From contig NZ_CANMQT010000015.1 in the NCBI RefSeq assembly GCF_947500065.1, positions 62,001 to 126,000 of the forward strand: DNA of 64,000 bases. Reading direction: 5' to 3'. Within the stretch, counting starts at the first letter, position 1; every line of letters starts with the position of its first letter. Of the stretch, positions 8,007 through 15,251 are shown piece by piece. The notes under the pieces were generated by a model that ran no database searches, was not told the DNA's origin, and saw nothing but the letters and a program-made list of their open reading frames with translations. The translations under genes were made by a program, and so were the position numbers. The stretch is from an uncultured Aquimarina sp. (GTDB lineage Bacteria; Bacteroidota; Bacteroidia; Flavobacteriales; Flavobacteriaceae).

Positions 8007-9278
8007 TTATTCTATTTTTCTGAATGACTTCTTTATACTAAGTAATCTTTCCCTGTGATATTCATTTTCAAGACTATTAATTCGGTCACAAATGGAAGCT
8101 TCATTGCATTTTATTTCCGAGTCTGAAGCTTTTACTTCCACATATTCGTCTTCCTGAATTTCAGTTTGGTCTCCTATTAGAACAAATGGTCCAACTTCAA
8201 TTAATTGTGCTATTTGGAATCCACCTGTTAACTTAACATCTTCTCCATTTTCTTCAACTTTTAAATCATCGAGATAAATATCTTCAGAATCTGAAGGACC
8301 AAACTCTAATCTTTGTTTGCCTCTACTATACTTTACCCATTCATTAGGTATTTGTTCATCATTATAACTAAAGGCATTTTGTTTAAATGTTTGAATATAC
8401 ATACCTATTGGGTCAGCAAAACCAACGGGTTTACCTTCATAAACATTATCATAAGCACCTATTGCAGCTGCTGGATCAGCATGTCTACAGGCTAAATGCT
8501 CAACACCATATTCTCTAAATATTTGTTCTTCTTTCGCCTTTACAAACTCTCCATCTTTCTTTGTTCTGTAGGGATGTGCCCCAAACATTAATATGTATAG
8601 TAAATCGTCTAACCCATTGATTGGATGAGTCATAAACAAAGCATTTTTGGTATTTAATTCTCCGATGGGTTGATCTGGTACACCCATATTCTTCAGCTCA
8701 GAATCTTTGCCACTTCCCGCTGTCTGTTTTGCAAAATGAAAACGCCTCATTTTTTCTGTCAAAAGAAATGGGTTGTCTATCCCATATAGATCTTGCCAAC
8801 TAGGCTCAAATCCCAGAATGGAGGTTGCTATATTTTTTAATCGAAAAGGGGAATGAATCGCTAGAAAAAGCCAATACTCTCTGAGTTCGGTTGTAAACTG
8901 TACTCTTTTTGGTCGCAAAGTTCCAGTTTTATCAGTTCTCATGATTATTGAATATTCGCAATATTCATTATGAAGATTGTGCCTGCCTTTCACTCCCCAG
9001 TCAGATAGTCTTTTTGCAACAGATATATCTTTACAGAATGTTGGTTCGGCTGGATCTGCAAACCAAGTCACTGATGCGCCATTCTGATTAGGGAATTTTG
9101 AAAAATCCAATTCAAAAAATCTAGACTGTAGGTAGTCTAAATTGTCATATTGCGATTTAATTTCCTCGTTCCATAATTTTAATAGTCTCTCAACCTCTTT
9201 TTTATCTTTTGGTTTTGTGTCTAGATATTCGAAAGTTAGATTATCTACTCTACCTGGTGAGTTGTACTTTATTTCCAT
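8007..9278 (-). CDS. Unknown 423-residue protein, operon partner of DyP peroxidase
   Basis: I do not recognise the family. It is a soluble protein without signal peptide. Conserved-looking polar clusters suggest an enzyme: TWFADPAEPTFC (about 70-81), GRHNLHNEYCEY (about 98-109), FRLKNIATSILGFEPSWQDLYG (about 144-165), HLACRHADPAAAIGAYDNVYEG (about 263-284) and PVGFADPIGMYIQTF. The C-terminal 100 residues are strand-rich (GGFQIAQLIEVGPFVLIGD) and acidic. Histidines and cysteines in these clusters could bind heme or metal, but no known motif is completed. It lies 10 bases upstream of the DyP gene and 2 bases downstream of the LRR gene, so co-expression and probably a shared pathway or complex are likely. 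A peroxidase substrate-modifying role is inference only. Confidence 0.7.
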   Translation of the reverse strand: MEIKYNSPGRVDNLTFEYLDTKPKDKKEVERLLKLWNEEIKSQYDNLDYLQSRFFELDFSKFPNQNGASVTWFADPAEPTFCKDISVAKRLSDWGVKGRHNLHNEYCEYSIIMRTDKTGTLRPKRVQFTTELREYWLFLAIHSPFRLKNIATSILGFEPSWQDLYGIDNPFLLTEKMRRFHFAKQTAGSGKDSELKNMGVPDQPIGELNTKNALFMTHPINGLDDLLYILMFGAHPYRTKKDGEFVKAKEEQIFREYGVEHLACRHADPAAAIGAYDNVYEGKPVGFADPIGMYIQTFKQNAFSYNDEQIPNEWVKYSRGKQRLEFGPSDSEDIYLDDLKVEENGEDVKLTGGFQIAQLIEVGPFVLIGDQTEIQEDEYVEVKASDSEIKCNEASICDRINSLENEYHRERLLSIKKSFRKIE

Positions 9279-9280
9279 AT

Positions 9281-11125
9281 TTAAATATTTAGATTTTTTA
9301 AAATTAAATCCGGTTTGTGATTTAGTATTCGTTCAATTCCTTCTTGGGTTAAATTAGCATTGTAAAGCGTAATTTTTTTTAATTCATTAAAGTGGTTTAA
9401 AACTGTTACTTCTTTATCTGTAATTGCCGATGCTTCGTAAATTACTAATTCTTCTAGCTTTTTGAGTTTGCTAAGCAGTTTAAGTTGATTACTGGATATG
9501 GCTGAATAAACAGATACTTCCCTGAGAAGTTTAACAGAAGACAAATGATCAATGCTTTCATTAGTTATCATTTTATTGTCGAAATATATGGATTGAAGGT
9601 TTTCAAACCGTTCAATATTTTTTAGTCCACTGTCTGTTATAGCAGTGCCCTGAATACTTAAGCAATGAAGATTGTTTAAATTATCTAATTTAGAAAATCC
9701 TTGATCACCAATTTTCGTGTAGGCAATTTCAAGCGTATGTAGATTTATTAGTCCATTTAATACATTAACAGATAAGTCAGAAATGTCATGACAATAATCT
9801 AATGATAAGTATTCAAGATTAATGCAGTTAGAAAACTTCTTTAACCCAAGATCTGAAGTGGCAGTGTTTAGAAGAAAAAGAGACTTTAATTCGTTTAACT
9901 GAATAGAAAGTCTATCACTTTCAAAGCTGACGTTTGACGAACTAAGGTCCAGTTTTACTAAAGTCTTTAGATCATTTACAAAAACAATATTTTCATTTGA
10001 AAACGCTTGATCCCAAATGGATAATTGCTTAAGATTATTTAAATCTGAAAGTGAGTTAAAAAAAGATATTGATGTGTTGTTATTTTGAATGCTTAAATTC
10101 TCCAAAACAGTAAGTTTAGATAAGTTTAAATCAGGACTCGCTACCCTTTCAATTCTTAAGTTTAAATTTTTAAGTGTTTTTATTTCAGAAATACTATTAA
10201 TCATTTTTTGATCAGCGTATTCAAGTCTAATGTCTAGTGTCTCTAGATTAAGTTTTACAAACTGCTTTATAAAAGAGCTTGATTTAATCGAAGTACTCAG
10301 AGTTAGTCTTTTTAAGCTTGTTATTTGATATAGTTTGTCAGAGATAATAGACGTATATAATTCTTGTAATTCATCAAATTTTGCCAGTTTTAATATAGCT
10401 TGACTAGATACTTGTGTATTTCTGATATCCAAGAAAACTAATTTATCTAGATCCAATATATTTTCTAATCCATCATCAGTAATCAAAGTATTATCGATTC
10501 TAATCTGTTTTAGGTTTTTGCATTTACTCAAAAAGGATAAGTCTTCATCTCTAATATCGCTCCCACCAAGGTCAATCTCTAATAGATTAACTAAGCTCGA
10601 TTCATGAAACAATTGAGTAACAGAGAAGTTTGGATAGTATAATTTGAGACTGGTTAAATTTTCTTTATCAATATACTTCCAAAATTCTGTAGAAATAGTA
10701 GGCTGTGGAAAGAGGTGTCCAAATAAGTTCCATTCATCGAAACGATATTGACCGAGCGAAATATCAACAATTGCATTACTTCTTATAATTGATTCTAGCT
10801 GAACTTTGGTATAAGGAATACCTTGCAATCCAATCGCTTTCAAACTAATTAATTTGTTTAAAGAACTAACGTAATTATTATCTAACAAAGAGCCATTTAA
10901 ATGAATTTTTTTTAACCCTTTCAATTGAATAATTTGATTAAACACCTCGTTTGTTAATATGCTTGAATTAAAGTATCTAGCGCTGAGATTAATTTCACAC
11001 AGTTCTGAATTTTTATATAATGAACTTAACTGTGCAGGAGTTATAGCAGTATCTTTCAATACAATTTCTGAGATATTCCCATCATTATCGATGGCTTTTA
11101 CACCTGTTTGAATTAATTCATCCAT
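9281..11125 (-). CDS. Cytoplasmic leucine-rich-repeat protein heading the DyP operon
   Basis: A protein of about 614 residues made almost entirely of leucine-rich repeats of 22-25 residues, e.g. LSFLSKCKNLKQIRIDNTLITDDGLENI and GFSKLDNLNNLHCLSIQGTAITDSGLKNI. The repeats are of the ITD(D/S)GL type seen in RNI-like bacterial LRR proteins. No signal peptide, membrane segment or fused enzymatic domain is visible, so it should act in the cytoplasm as a binding or sensing scaffold. The open frame extends upstream to a TTG at 11156-11158, but the ATG at 11123-11125 follows an A-rich stretch (AAAAAACTAAAAATA) and gives a natural N-terminus MDELIQTGVKAID, so I use it. It ends 2 bases before the next gene, indicating tight coupling. 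A 20-bp perfect palindrome lies about 60 bases upstream. Confidence 0.85.
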   Translation of the reverse strand: MDELIQTGVKAIDNDGNISEIVLKDTAITPAQLSSLYKNSELCEINLSARYFNSSILTNEVFNQIIQLKGLKKIHLNGSLLDNNYVSSLNKLISLKAIGLQGIPYTKVQLESIIRSNAIVDISLGQYRFDEWNLFGHLFPQPTISTEFWKYIDKENLTSLKLYYPNFSVTQLFHESSLVNLLEIDLGGSDIRDEDLSFLSKCKNLKQIRIDNTLITDDGLENILDLDKLVFLDIRNTQVSSQAILKLAKFDELQELYTSIISDKLYQITSLKRLTLSTSIKSSSFIKQFVKLNLETLDIRLEYADQKMINSISEIKTLKNLNLRIERVASPDLNLSKLTVLENLSIQNNNTSISFFNSLSDLNNLKQLSIWDQAFSNENIVFVNDLKTLVKLDLSSSNVSFESDRLSIQLNELKSLFLLNTATSDLGLKKFSNCINLEYLSLDYCHDISDLSVNVLNGLINLHTLEIAYTKIGDQGFSKLDNLNNLHCLSIQGTAITDSGLKNIERFENLQSIYFDNKMITNESIDHLSSVKLLREVSVYSAISSNQLKLLSKLKKLEELVIYEASAITDKEVTVLNHFNELKKITLYNANLTQEGIERILNHKPDLILKNLNI

Positions 11126-11146
11126 TATTTTTAGTTTTTTCTTAAT

Positions 11147-11158
11147 GGTAGCTAACAA
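11147..11158 (-). repeat. Right arm of the 12-bp inverted repeat bracketing the LRR-DyP operon
   Basis: GGTAGCTAACAA, exact reverse complement of 6756-6767. It abuts a 14-base palindrome AACTATATATAGTT (11157-11170). Confidence 0.5.
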
Positions 11159-11184
11159 CTATATATAGTTACCTACTAAACTAT

Positions 11185-11204
11185 ATTTCTGTTATAACAG
11201 AAAT
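11185..11204. promoter_or_regulatory. Perfect 20-bp palindrome, candidate operator of the LRR-DyP operon
   Basis: ATTTCTGTTATAACAGAAAT is a perfect inverted repeat with no spacer, typical in size and symmetry of a site for a dimeric regulator. It lies 60 bases upstream of the preferred LRR start (11125), where the promoter should be. It is too AT-rich and lacks a loop, so it is less likely to be a terminator. The regulator is not identified. Confidence 0.5.
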
Positions 11205-11563
11205 AAAAACCACCATAGATTCCCTAGTTTTCTTTACGGAAAACCATAATCGTTTTATTACTGTTTATTTGTTTAATAGGGGGTAAAAAGTGATGTAAGA
11301 GACTAATCTAGGGAATTTTTCTTTAAGTTAAAAATGATGTTGCTAATGATTATAGTGGGATTATTCCCGTTTTTGTTATCAAAACCCTTGTAGATACTAG
11401 AAAAATGATCAAGAAATGATTCAGTCAAATTTTATAAAAATAGTTTTTTTATCAACTTAAGGACTCCAAAAAGGATAACCCTAAATGTTTGCCTTAATTA
11501 ATAAATGTTAATGGTTAATTCATCTCATTTCTCTAGTAAGATTCCGGCTTTATTGATAAGAAA
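11205..11563. other. Intergenic region without genes
   Basis: I see no ORF or RNA here. It separates the LRR-DyP operon from the esterase gene; both are transcribed leftward. No strong terminator hairpin is visible downstream of the esterase stop at 11564. Confidence 0.4.
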
Positions 11564-12421
11564 TCAATTGATATATCCGTGTTTTTCCAGAAACTGATCC
11601 ATTTCTTCCTGAGCCATAAGGCGTATCTTTTTGTCTGGATTTGGCCAACCGTCATCAGGTTCGGTTGCTGGAGTAAATAGATGTCCAACTCCATCGTAGA
11701 CTATTAGTTTACATTCATTACCATATTTATCCATATTGCTTTGGTATAGTTTAGAACCTTCTAAAGGTGTTACTGTATCAGTACGACCCATTACGATGAT
11801 TGTAGGCGGAGTATTTTCTGAAACATGTTCCGCTGGTGAAAGTTTCGCAACGGTAATTTTATCAAGCAGTCTTTTTTGAAAGTTAGAATAAGATAGTAAA
11901 GAAAGCGCTGGTGATTTTAAGGCAAGTAGGTTAGGAGCACTTGATATTTTTTCATCAGGCCTATCCAAGTTTTTAAATATAGCGGCACATGCAGCAAGAT
12001 GTGCACCTGCAGACCAACCGTAAGAGGCTATTTTGTTTTTATCGATAGAGAATTTGGTTGCATTTTTTCTGACCCATCGTATGGCAGTTTGCGCATCAAG
12101 AACTGATTCATAAGGAGTGATTCCGTTTTCTAAATCCTGGAGTCTATATTGAACAGAGAATGCTACCATACCTTTACTCGCATAATGTTTCGCATTACTA
12201 AAACCCCAAGATGCTTCTCCAATAGACCAACCACCTCCGTGAAATATTACAATTGCAGGATACTCCTTTTTAGGAGTGTAATTTTCCGGACGAACACAAT
12301 ATATTTTTAACTTATGTTCTGTGTCATAGGTATATTCCTCTATGGCTAAAGAATCTGATGTTACCTGCGCATTTGTAAAAAAGGTTGCCAGAAAACTAAT
12401 TGCAAGAATAACGAATTTCAT
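11564..12421 (-). CDS. Exported alpha/beta hydrolase (esterase/lipase, HGGGW type)
   Basis: A 285-residue enzyme with a signal peptide (ending FFTNAQ). It shows the oxyanion motif HGGGW (61-65), the nucleophile elbow GWSAG (S137), a likely acid at D215 (GRTDTVTP) and H247 (GVGHLF). This is the hormone-sensitive-lipase-like/BD-FAE type of carboxylesterase. With the signal peptide it should act in the periplasm or outside on small esters, such as acetylated or feruloylated sugars or xenobiotic esters. The substrate cannot be read from sequence. It stands alone; the next gene on the same strand is about 150 bases away. Confidence 0.85.
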   Translation of the reverse strand: MKFVILAISFLATFFTNAQVTSDSLAIEEYTYDTEHKLKIYCVRPENYTPKKEYPAIVIFHGGGWSIGEASWGFSNAKHYASKGMVAFSVQYRLQDLENGITPYESVLDAQTAIRWVRKNATKFSIDKNKIASYGWSAGAHLAACAAIFKNLDRPDEKISSAPNLLALKSPALSLLSYSNFQKRLLDKITVAKLSPAEHVSENTPPTIIVMGRTDTVTPLEGSKLYQSNMDKYGNECKLIVYDGVGHLFTPATEPDDGWPNPDKKIRLMAQEEMDQFLEKHGYIN

Positions 12422-12568
12422 AGTGAGTGTGTTTATAGTATAGATTCATTTAAACAAAAAATGTTACAGTAAGTAGATTAAATTTTAGCAAACAAGATAT
12501 CGATGTTTTTATAGTATTCCGAATGTTTTGTTATATGGTGTTGTACAATGTTTTTGTATTTATCCAAT

Positions 12569-13003
12569 TTATTCAGCAATCCCCCAAATCGCACTATTTT
12601 CAGCACCTATAAGCCAGCTTTTCTTTTTCCCTCTAATTATAGTGTCCTTTACTGAATAAATTAAACTAAGGCTAACATTTTTTCGCGGATCTTCTTCGGG
12701 AACAATTCTTAAATTTTGTCCAACTTCAAAATTTCGTTCTTCGCATCTTGAAAGAACTGTCACAATATTTGGTAACGAGGTATTATTAGTTTTTCCAATT
12801 AGAATAGCATATGGTACACCTTCAGTAAAACAATAAAAATTATTTTCATGAAATTCGGTTAATTCTAAATTAAATGGCTGTGCAACTTCCAGGAAGTTAA
12901 ACTCCATTTTTCCATTCTCAGAATTTTCAATGATTACAATTTTTGATTTACAACTGAAAAGTAGTAGCACCGCTATAATTAATATTTGGTTGTTTTTTTT
13001 CAT
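12569..13003 (-). CDS. Orphan lipoprotein
   Basis: A 144-residue protein with a lipoprotein signal (AVLLLFSC, lipidated Cys at about 18), so it is anchored to the cell envelope. The mature domain has strands such as MEFNFLEVAQPFNLELTEF and LSLIYSVKDTIIRGKKKSWLIG and two further cysteines (C58, C86). I do not recognise the family. It lies 24 bases after the DMP19-like gene on the same strand and is probably co-transcribed with it. Confidence 0.65.
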   Translation of the reverse strand: MKKNNQILIIAVLLLFSCKSKIVIIENSENGKMEFNFLEVAQPFNLELTEFHENNFYCFTEGVPYAILIGKTNNTSLPNIVTVLSRCEERNFEVGQNLRIVPEEDPRKNVSLSLIYSVKDTIIRGKKKSWLIGAENSAIWGIAE

Positions 13004-13027
13004 ATGTTGTAGGTAGGCTTTTATTTT

Positions 13028-13546
13028 TCAAATTTCGTTTCTATTTTTTTCAGCATATTTGCGATATAAATCCCTCATTGGGCCATCTGGATAATCTGAA
13101 AATTCACTATCAAGTTTATCCATTAATTTTTCAGAATTTTCGTCTGAACTTTCATAAAACCAACTTCTGTTTTTAGGTAATAAATCAATAGCTTGTTTTA
13201 TTATTTCCGAAGACTTAATTGCTCCAATCTCATTTAGTGATTTTATTATTTGTTCTTCCTTGTCAGGAAACCATTCTTGTAAAAAGGTTAGTATACTATC
13301 CGCTTGACCTGCATTTTCCAAGTGCATACTTAGAAATAAATTCAATTGGATTGGGTTTAGAGAATTCGGGTTTTTATCATTTCTATTTACAAGTATCTCA
13401 TGTAATGCAATGGAAAAATCAGAATTGTCATTTAATGAAAATAAACCTTCTATATCTTCATCATTTACAATTTTATCTCGTTTACGCATTTCATATTTCA
13501 TTTCGTCTGTCATCCATGAAAAACTACAAAAAGAGTCTTTTTCCAT
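13028..13546 (-). CDS. DMP19/DUF4375-like protein
   Basis: A 172-residue cytoplasmic protein. The segment LNPIQLNLFLSMHLENAGQADSILTFLQEWFPDKEE (about 62-97) matches the pattern of the DUF4375/DMP19-type domain, in which a helix with E-N-x-G-Q/G precedes another helix. The family is helical and largely uncharacterised; DMP19 itself is a DNA-mimic protein in Neisseria, but function here cannot be transferred. The protein is acidic and has no signal peptide. It precedes the orphan lipoprotein gene by 24 bases, suggesting an operon. Confidence 0.6.
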   Translation of the reverse strand: MEKDSFCSFSWMTDEMKYEMRKRDKIVNDEDIEGLFSLNDNSDFSIALHEILVNRNDKNPNSLNPIQLNLFLSMHLENAGQADSILTFLQEWFPDKEEQIIKSLNEIGAIKSSEIIKQAIDLLPKNRSWFYESSDENSEKLMDKLDSEFSDYPDGPMRDLYRKYAEKNRNEI

Positions 13547-13824
13547 AATTAGTGAACTTATATATTTCTGTTTTTTAGCTTACCTACAACAATGATATAT
13601 AGTTACGAATATATGTGTTTTGAAAAGAGCTATCACAAAACGTATTGACTTTTTGTATAGAAAAACCACAATGTATTAAAGCATAAAATATTGATTTTAT
13701 ATGATGATTTCCATTGGTGAAAACCTTCGATTAATTAATGCATTGTAATAAAAAGTATTTGTTATAGTTAGTATGGAAAATAAATATAAATTGATAATTA
13801 ATTTGGCTAGCGATTAAGAGGCGC

Positions 13825-14397
13825 TCAATTAAAAATCTTTAGCATATCTTCGGTTTGCACGATCGTAGCAAACTCATCTTTAAGGCTGGCTATCGCCGTA
13901 TCGTGGATTAATTGCGCACTGTATTTTTGCCCATTAGCTCCAACCTTGTTAAAAGTTGCAACAGCATCTTCTACTAAATATGTATTAAAGCCAAAATTAC
14001 CTGCCATTCTGGTCGTTGTAGAGACACAATGATCGGTAGTAAGACCAACTATAACTACTGTGTTTATATTTTTGCTTCGTAGTTGTTCTTGTAGATCGGT
14101 ATCAATAAATGCACTATTTACATTTTTTTCTACAATCGATTCACTGGTTTTAGGAACGATGAAATCTTTAAAGTCATTACCAGGATTTCCTTTCGCGAGT
14201 GGAGAAACAGGATTGGTAGAACAATGTTTGATATGAAAAACAGGTAGGTCGTTTTTTCTCCAGGTATTCAGCAATTCTGCGATATTATTTTCGGCATCCA
14301 GATTGTTGCGCTCTCCGCCCCAATAATCAATATCTTTAAATCCTTCTTGCACATCAATAAGAAGTAGTGCAGGAGTATCTTTTTTGGTCAATGTCAT
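13825..14397 (-). CDS. Isochorismatase-family cysteine hydrolase
   Basis: A 190-residue cytoplasmic enzyme with the complete family triad: D15 in LLLIDVQEGF, K91 in IVEKNVNSAF and C124 in TTDHCVSTTTR, followed by the conserved aromatic strand MAGNFGFNTYLVEDA. Members hydrolyse isochorismate, nicotinamide, N-carbamoyl compounds or similar amides. The cis-peptide region VGLTTDHCV is typical of the nicotinamidase-like/cysteine hydrolase branch. The substrate is undetermined. It is a single gene followed downstream by a palindromic repeat at 14444-14517 that may serve as a terminator between convergent or tandem units. Confidence 0.85.
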   Translation of the reverse strand: MTLTKKDTPALLLIDVQEGFKDIDYWGGERNNLDAENNIAELLNTWRKNDLPVFHIKHCSTNPVSPLAKGNPGNDFKDFIVPKTSESIVEKNVNSAFIDTDLQEQLRSKNINTVVIVGLTTDHCVSTTTRMAGNFGFNTYLVEDAVATFNKVGANGQKYSAQLIHDTAIASLKDEFATIVQTEDMLKIFN

Positions 14398-14443
14398 AGT
14401 ATTTTTTAAAATAGCCCATCTAAAAAGGATAAAAATTCTAATG

Positions 14444-14517
14444 CTGTCACATGGAGCGCAGTCGAAATGTTCTGAAATTCAGAATGTATTATTTCTCGAC
14501 TCCGCTCAACATGACAG
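14444..14517. repeat. Flavobacterial palindromic intergenic repeat (REP-like)
   Basis: CTGTCACATGGAGCGCAGTC and its near reverse complement GACTCCGCTCAACATGACAG form an imperfect stem of about 26 bases around an inner palindrome TTCTGAAATTCAGAA (14470-14484). A related copy is at 63903-63973 and a fragment at about 630-646. Sequences of this type (CGACTGCGCTCAATGTGACA) are scattered between genes in many flavobacterial genomes. Confidence 0.75.
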
Positions 14518-14541
14518 TCATGGTGACTTTTTAGATTGACT

Positions 14542-15219
14542 TTATTTAGTTTTCCTAAAGTCGGTATTATAGATGATACCTAACTGTAATCTGTCAAAGT
14601 TTCGTCCGGTAAAATGGTTTTTTAGATATCCCAGTTGAATACTAAAATTGGATTTTACATTATATCCTACAGCACCGTACAATCTGTTTTGCCCAAAAAT
14701 AGGTTCTTGTAGATTGATAAATACTTCATCATATACATTCAGAAACCATTTGTCATTAAAAGGGTAGGTGAGTTGCAGTCGATATCTTGCCCGATGCTCC
14801 GTAAAATCATCAAACTGTGTGCTGATAAAACGCTGCTCTAATCGATATCGATGCTCGAACTTTACTTTGCCTACTTCATTCTTAAGGATAAACTGTTCGA
14901 ATATTCTGTGCTCCTTACTATTTTCCTCACCCGGAATATCTTCAAAAGTTCCATCTGTACTGATATATCCATATCCAATGGTAGCAATGGCATTCTCATT
15001 AAGGTGATAATTTAAACCTGTTCTCAGTAATAATTGATTAAAAGTACCTGCGACTTCATAGAATCTAAACTGTGCTTCAGAATGAATACTCAGTTTATCA
15101 GTTATTCGATTTGTACCAAAATACATATACCAAGCGCCCCATTCATCTTCTCCGGTGTCTTGTGCGCTGGTATGTGCAATAGTCGCTAGGATTGCTATTG
15201 CTAAAATTATTTTTCTCAT
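14542..15219 (-). CDS. DUF2490 outer-membrane beta-barrel protein
   Basis: A 225-residue protein with a signal peptide (cleaved near HTSAQ). The mature part consists of amphipathic strands ending in aromatic residues: WGAWYMYFGTNRITDKLSIHSEAQFRFYEV, LLLRTGLNYHLN, EHRYRLEQRFI, ARYRLQLTYPF and LQLGIIYNTDF at the C-terminus. This matches DUF2490, a family of small Bacteroidota outer-membrane barrels of unknown function. It lies 32 bases after the S9 peptidase gene on the same strand and is probably the last gene of the four-gene unit 21232-14542. A role in export or uptake linked to the peptidase is inference. Confidence 0.8.
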   Translation of the reverse strand: MRKIILAIAILATIAHTSAQDTGEDEWGAWYMYFGTNRITDKLSIHSEAQFRFYEVAGTFNQLLLRTGLNYHLNENAIATIGYGYISTDGTFEDIPGEENSKEHRIFEQFILKNEVGKVKFEHRYRLEQRFISTQFDDFTEHRARYRLQLTYPFNDKWFLNVYDEVFINLQEPIFGQNRLYGAVGYNVKSNFSIQLGYLKNHFTGRNFDRLQLGIIYNTDFRKTK

Positions 15220-15251
15220 AAATATATTCAGTGATTATTAGATTTTTAAGA

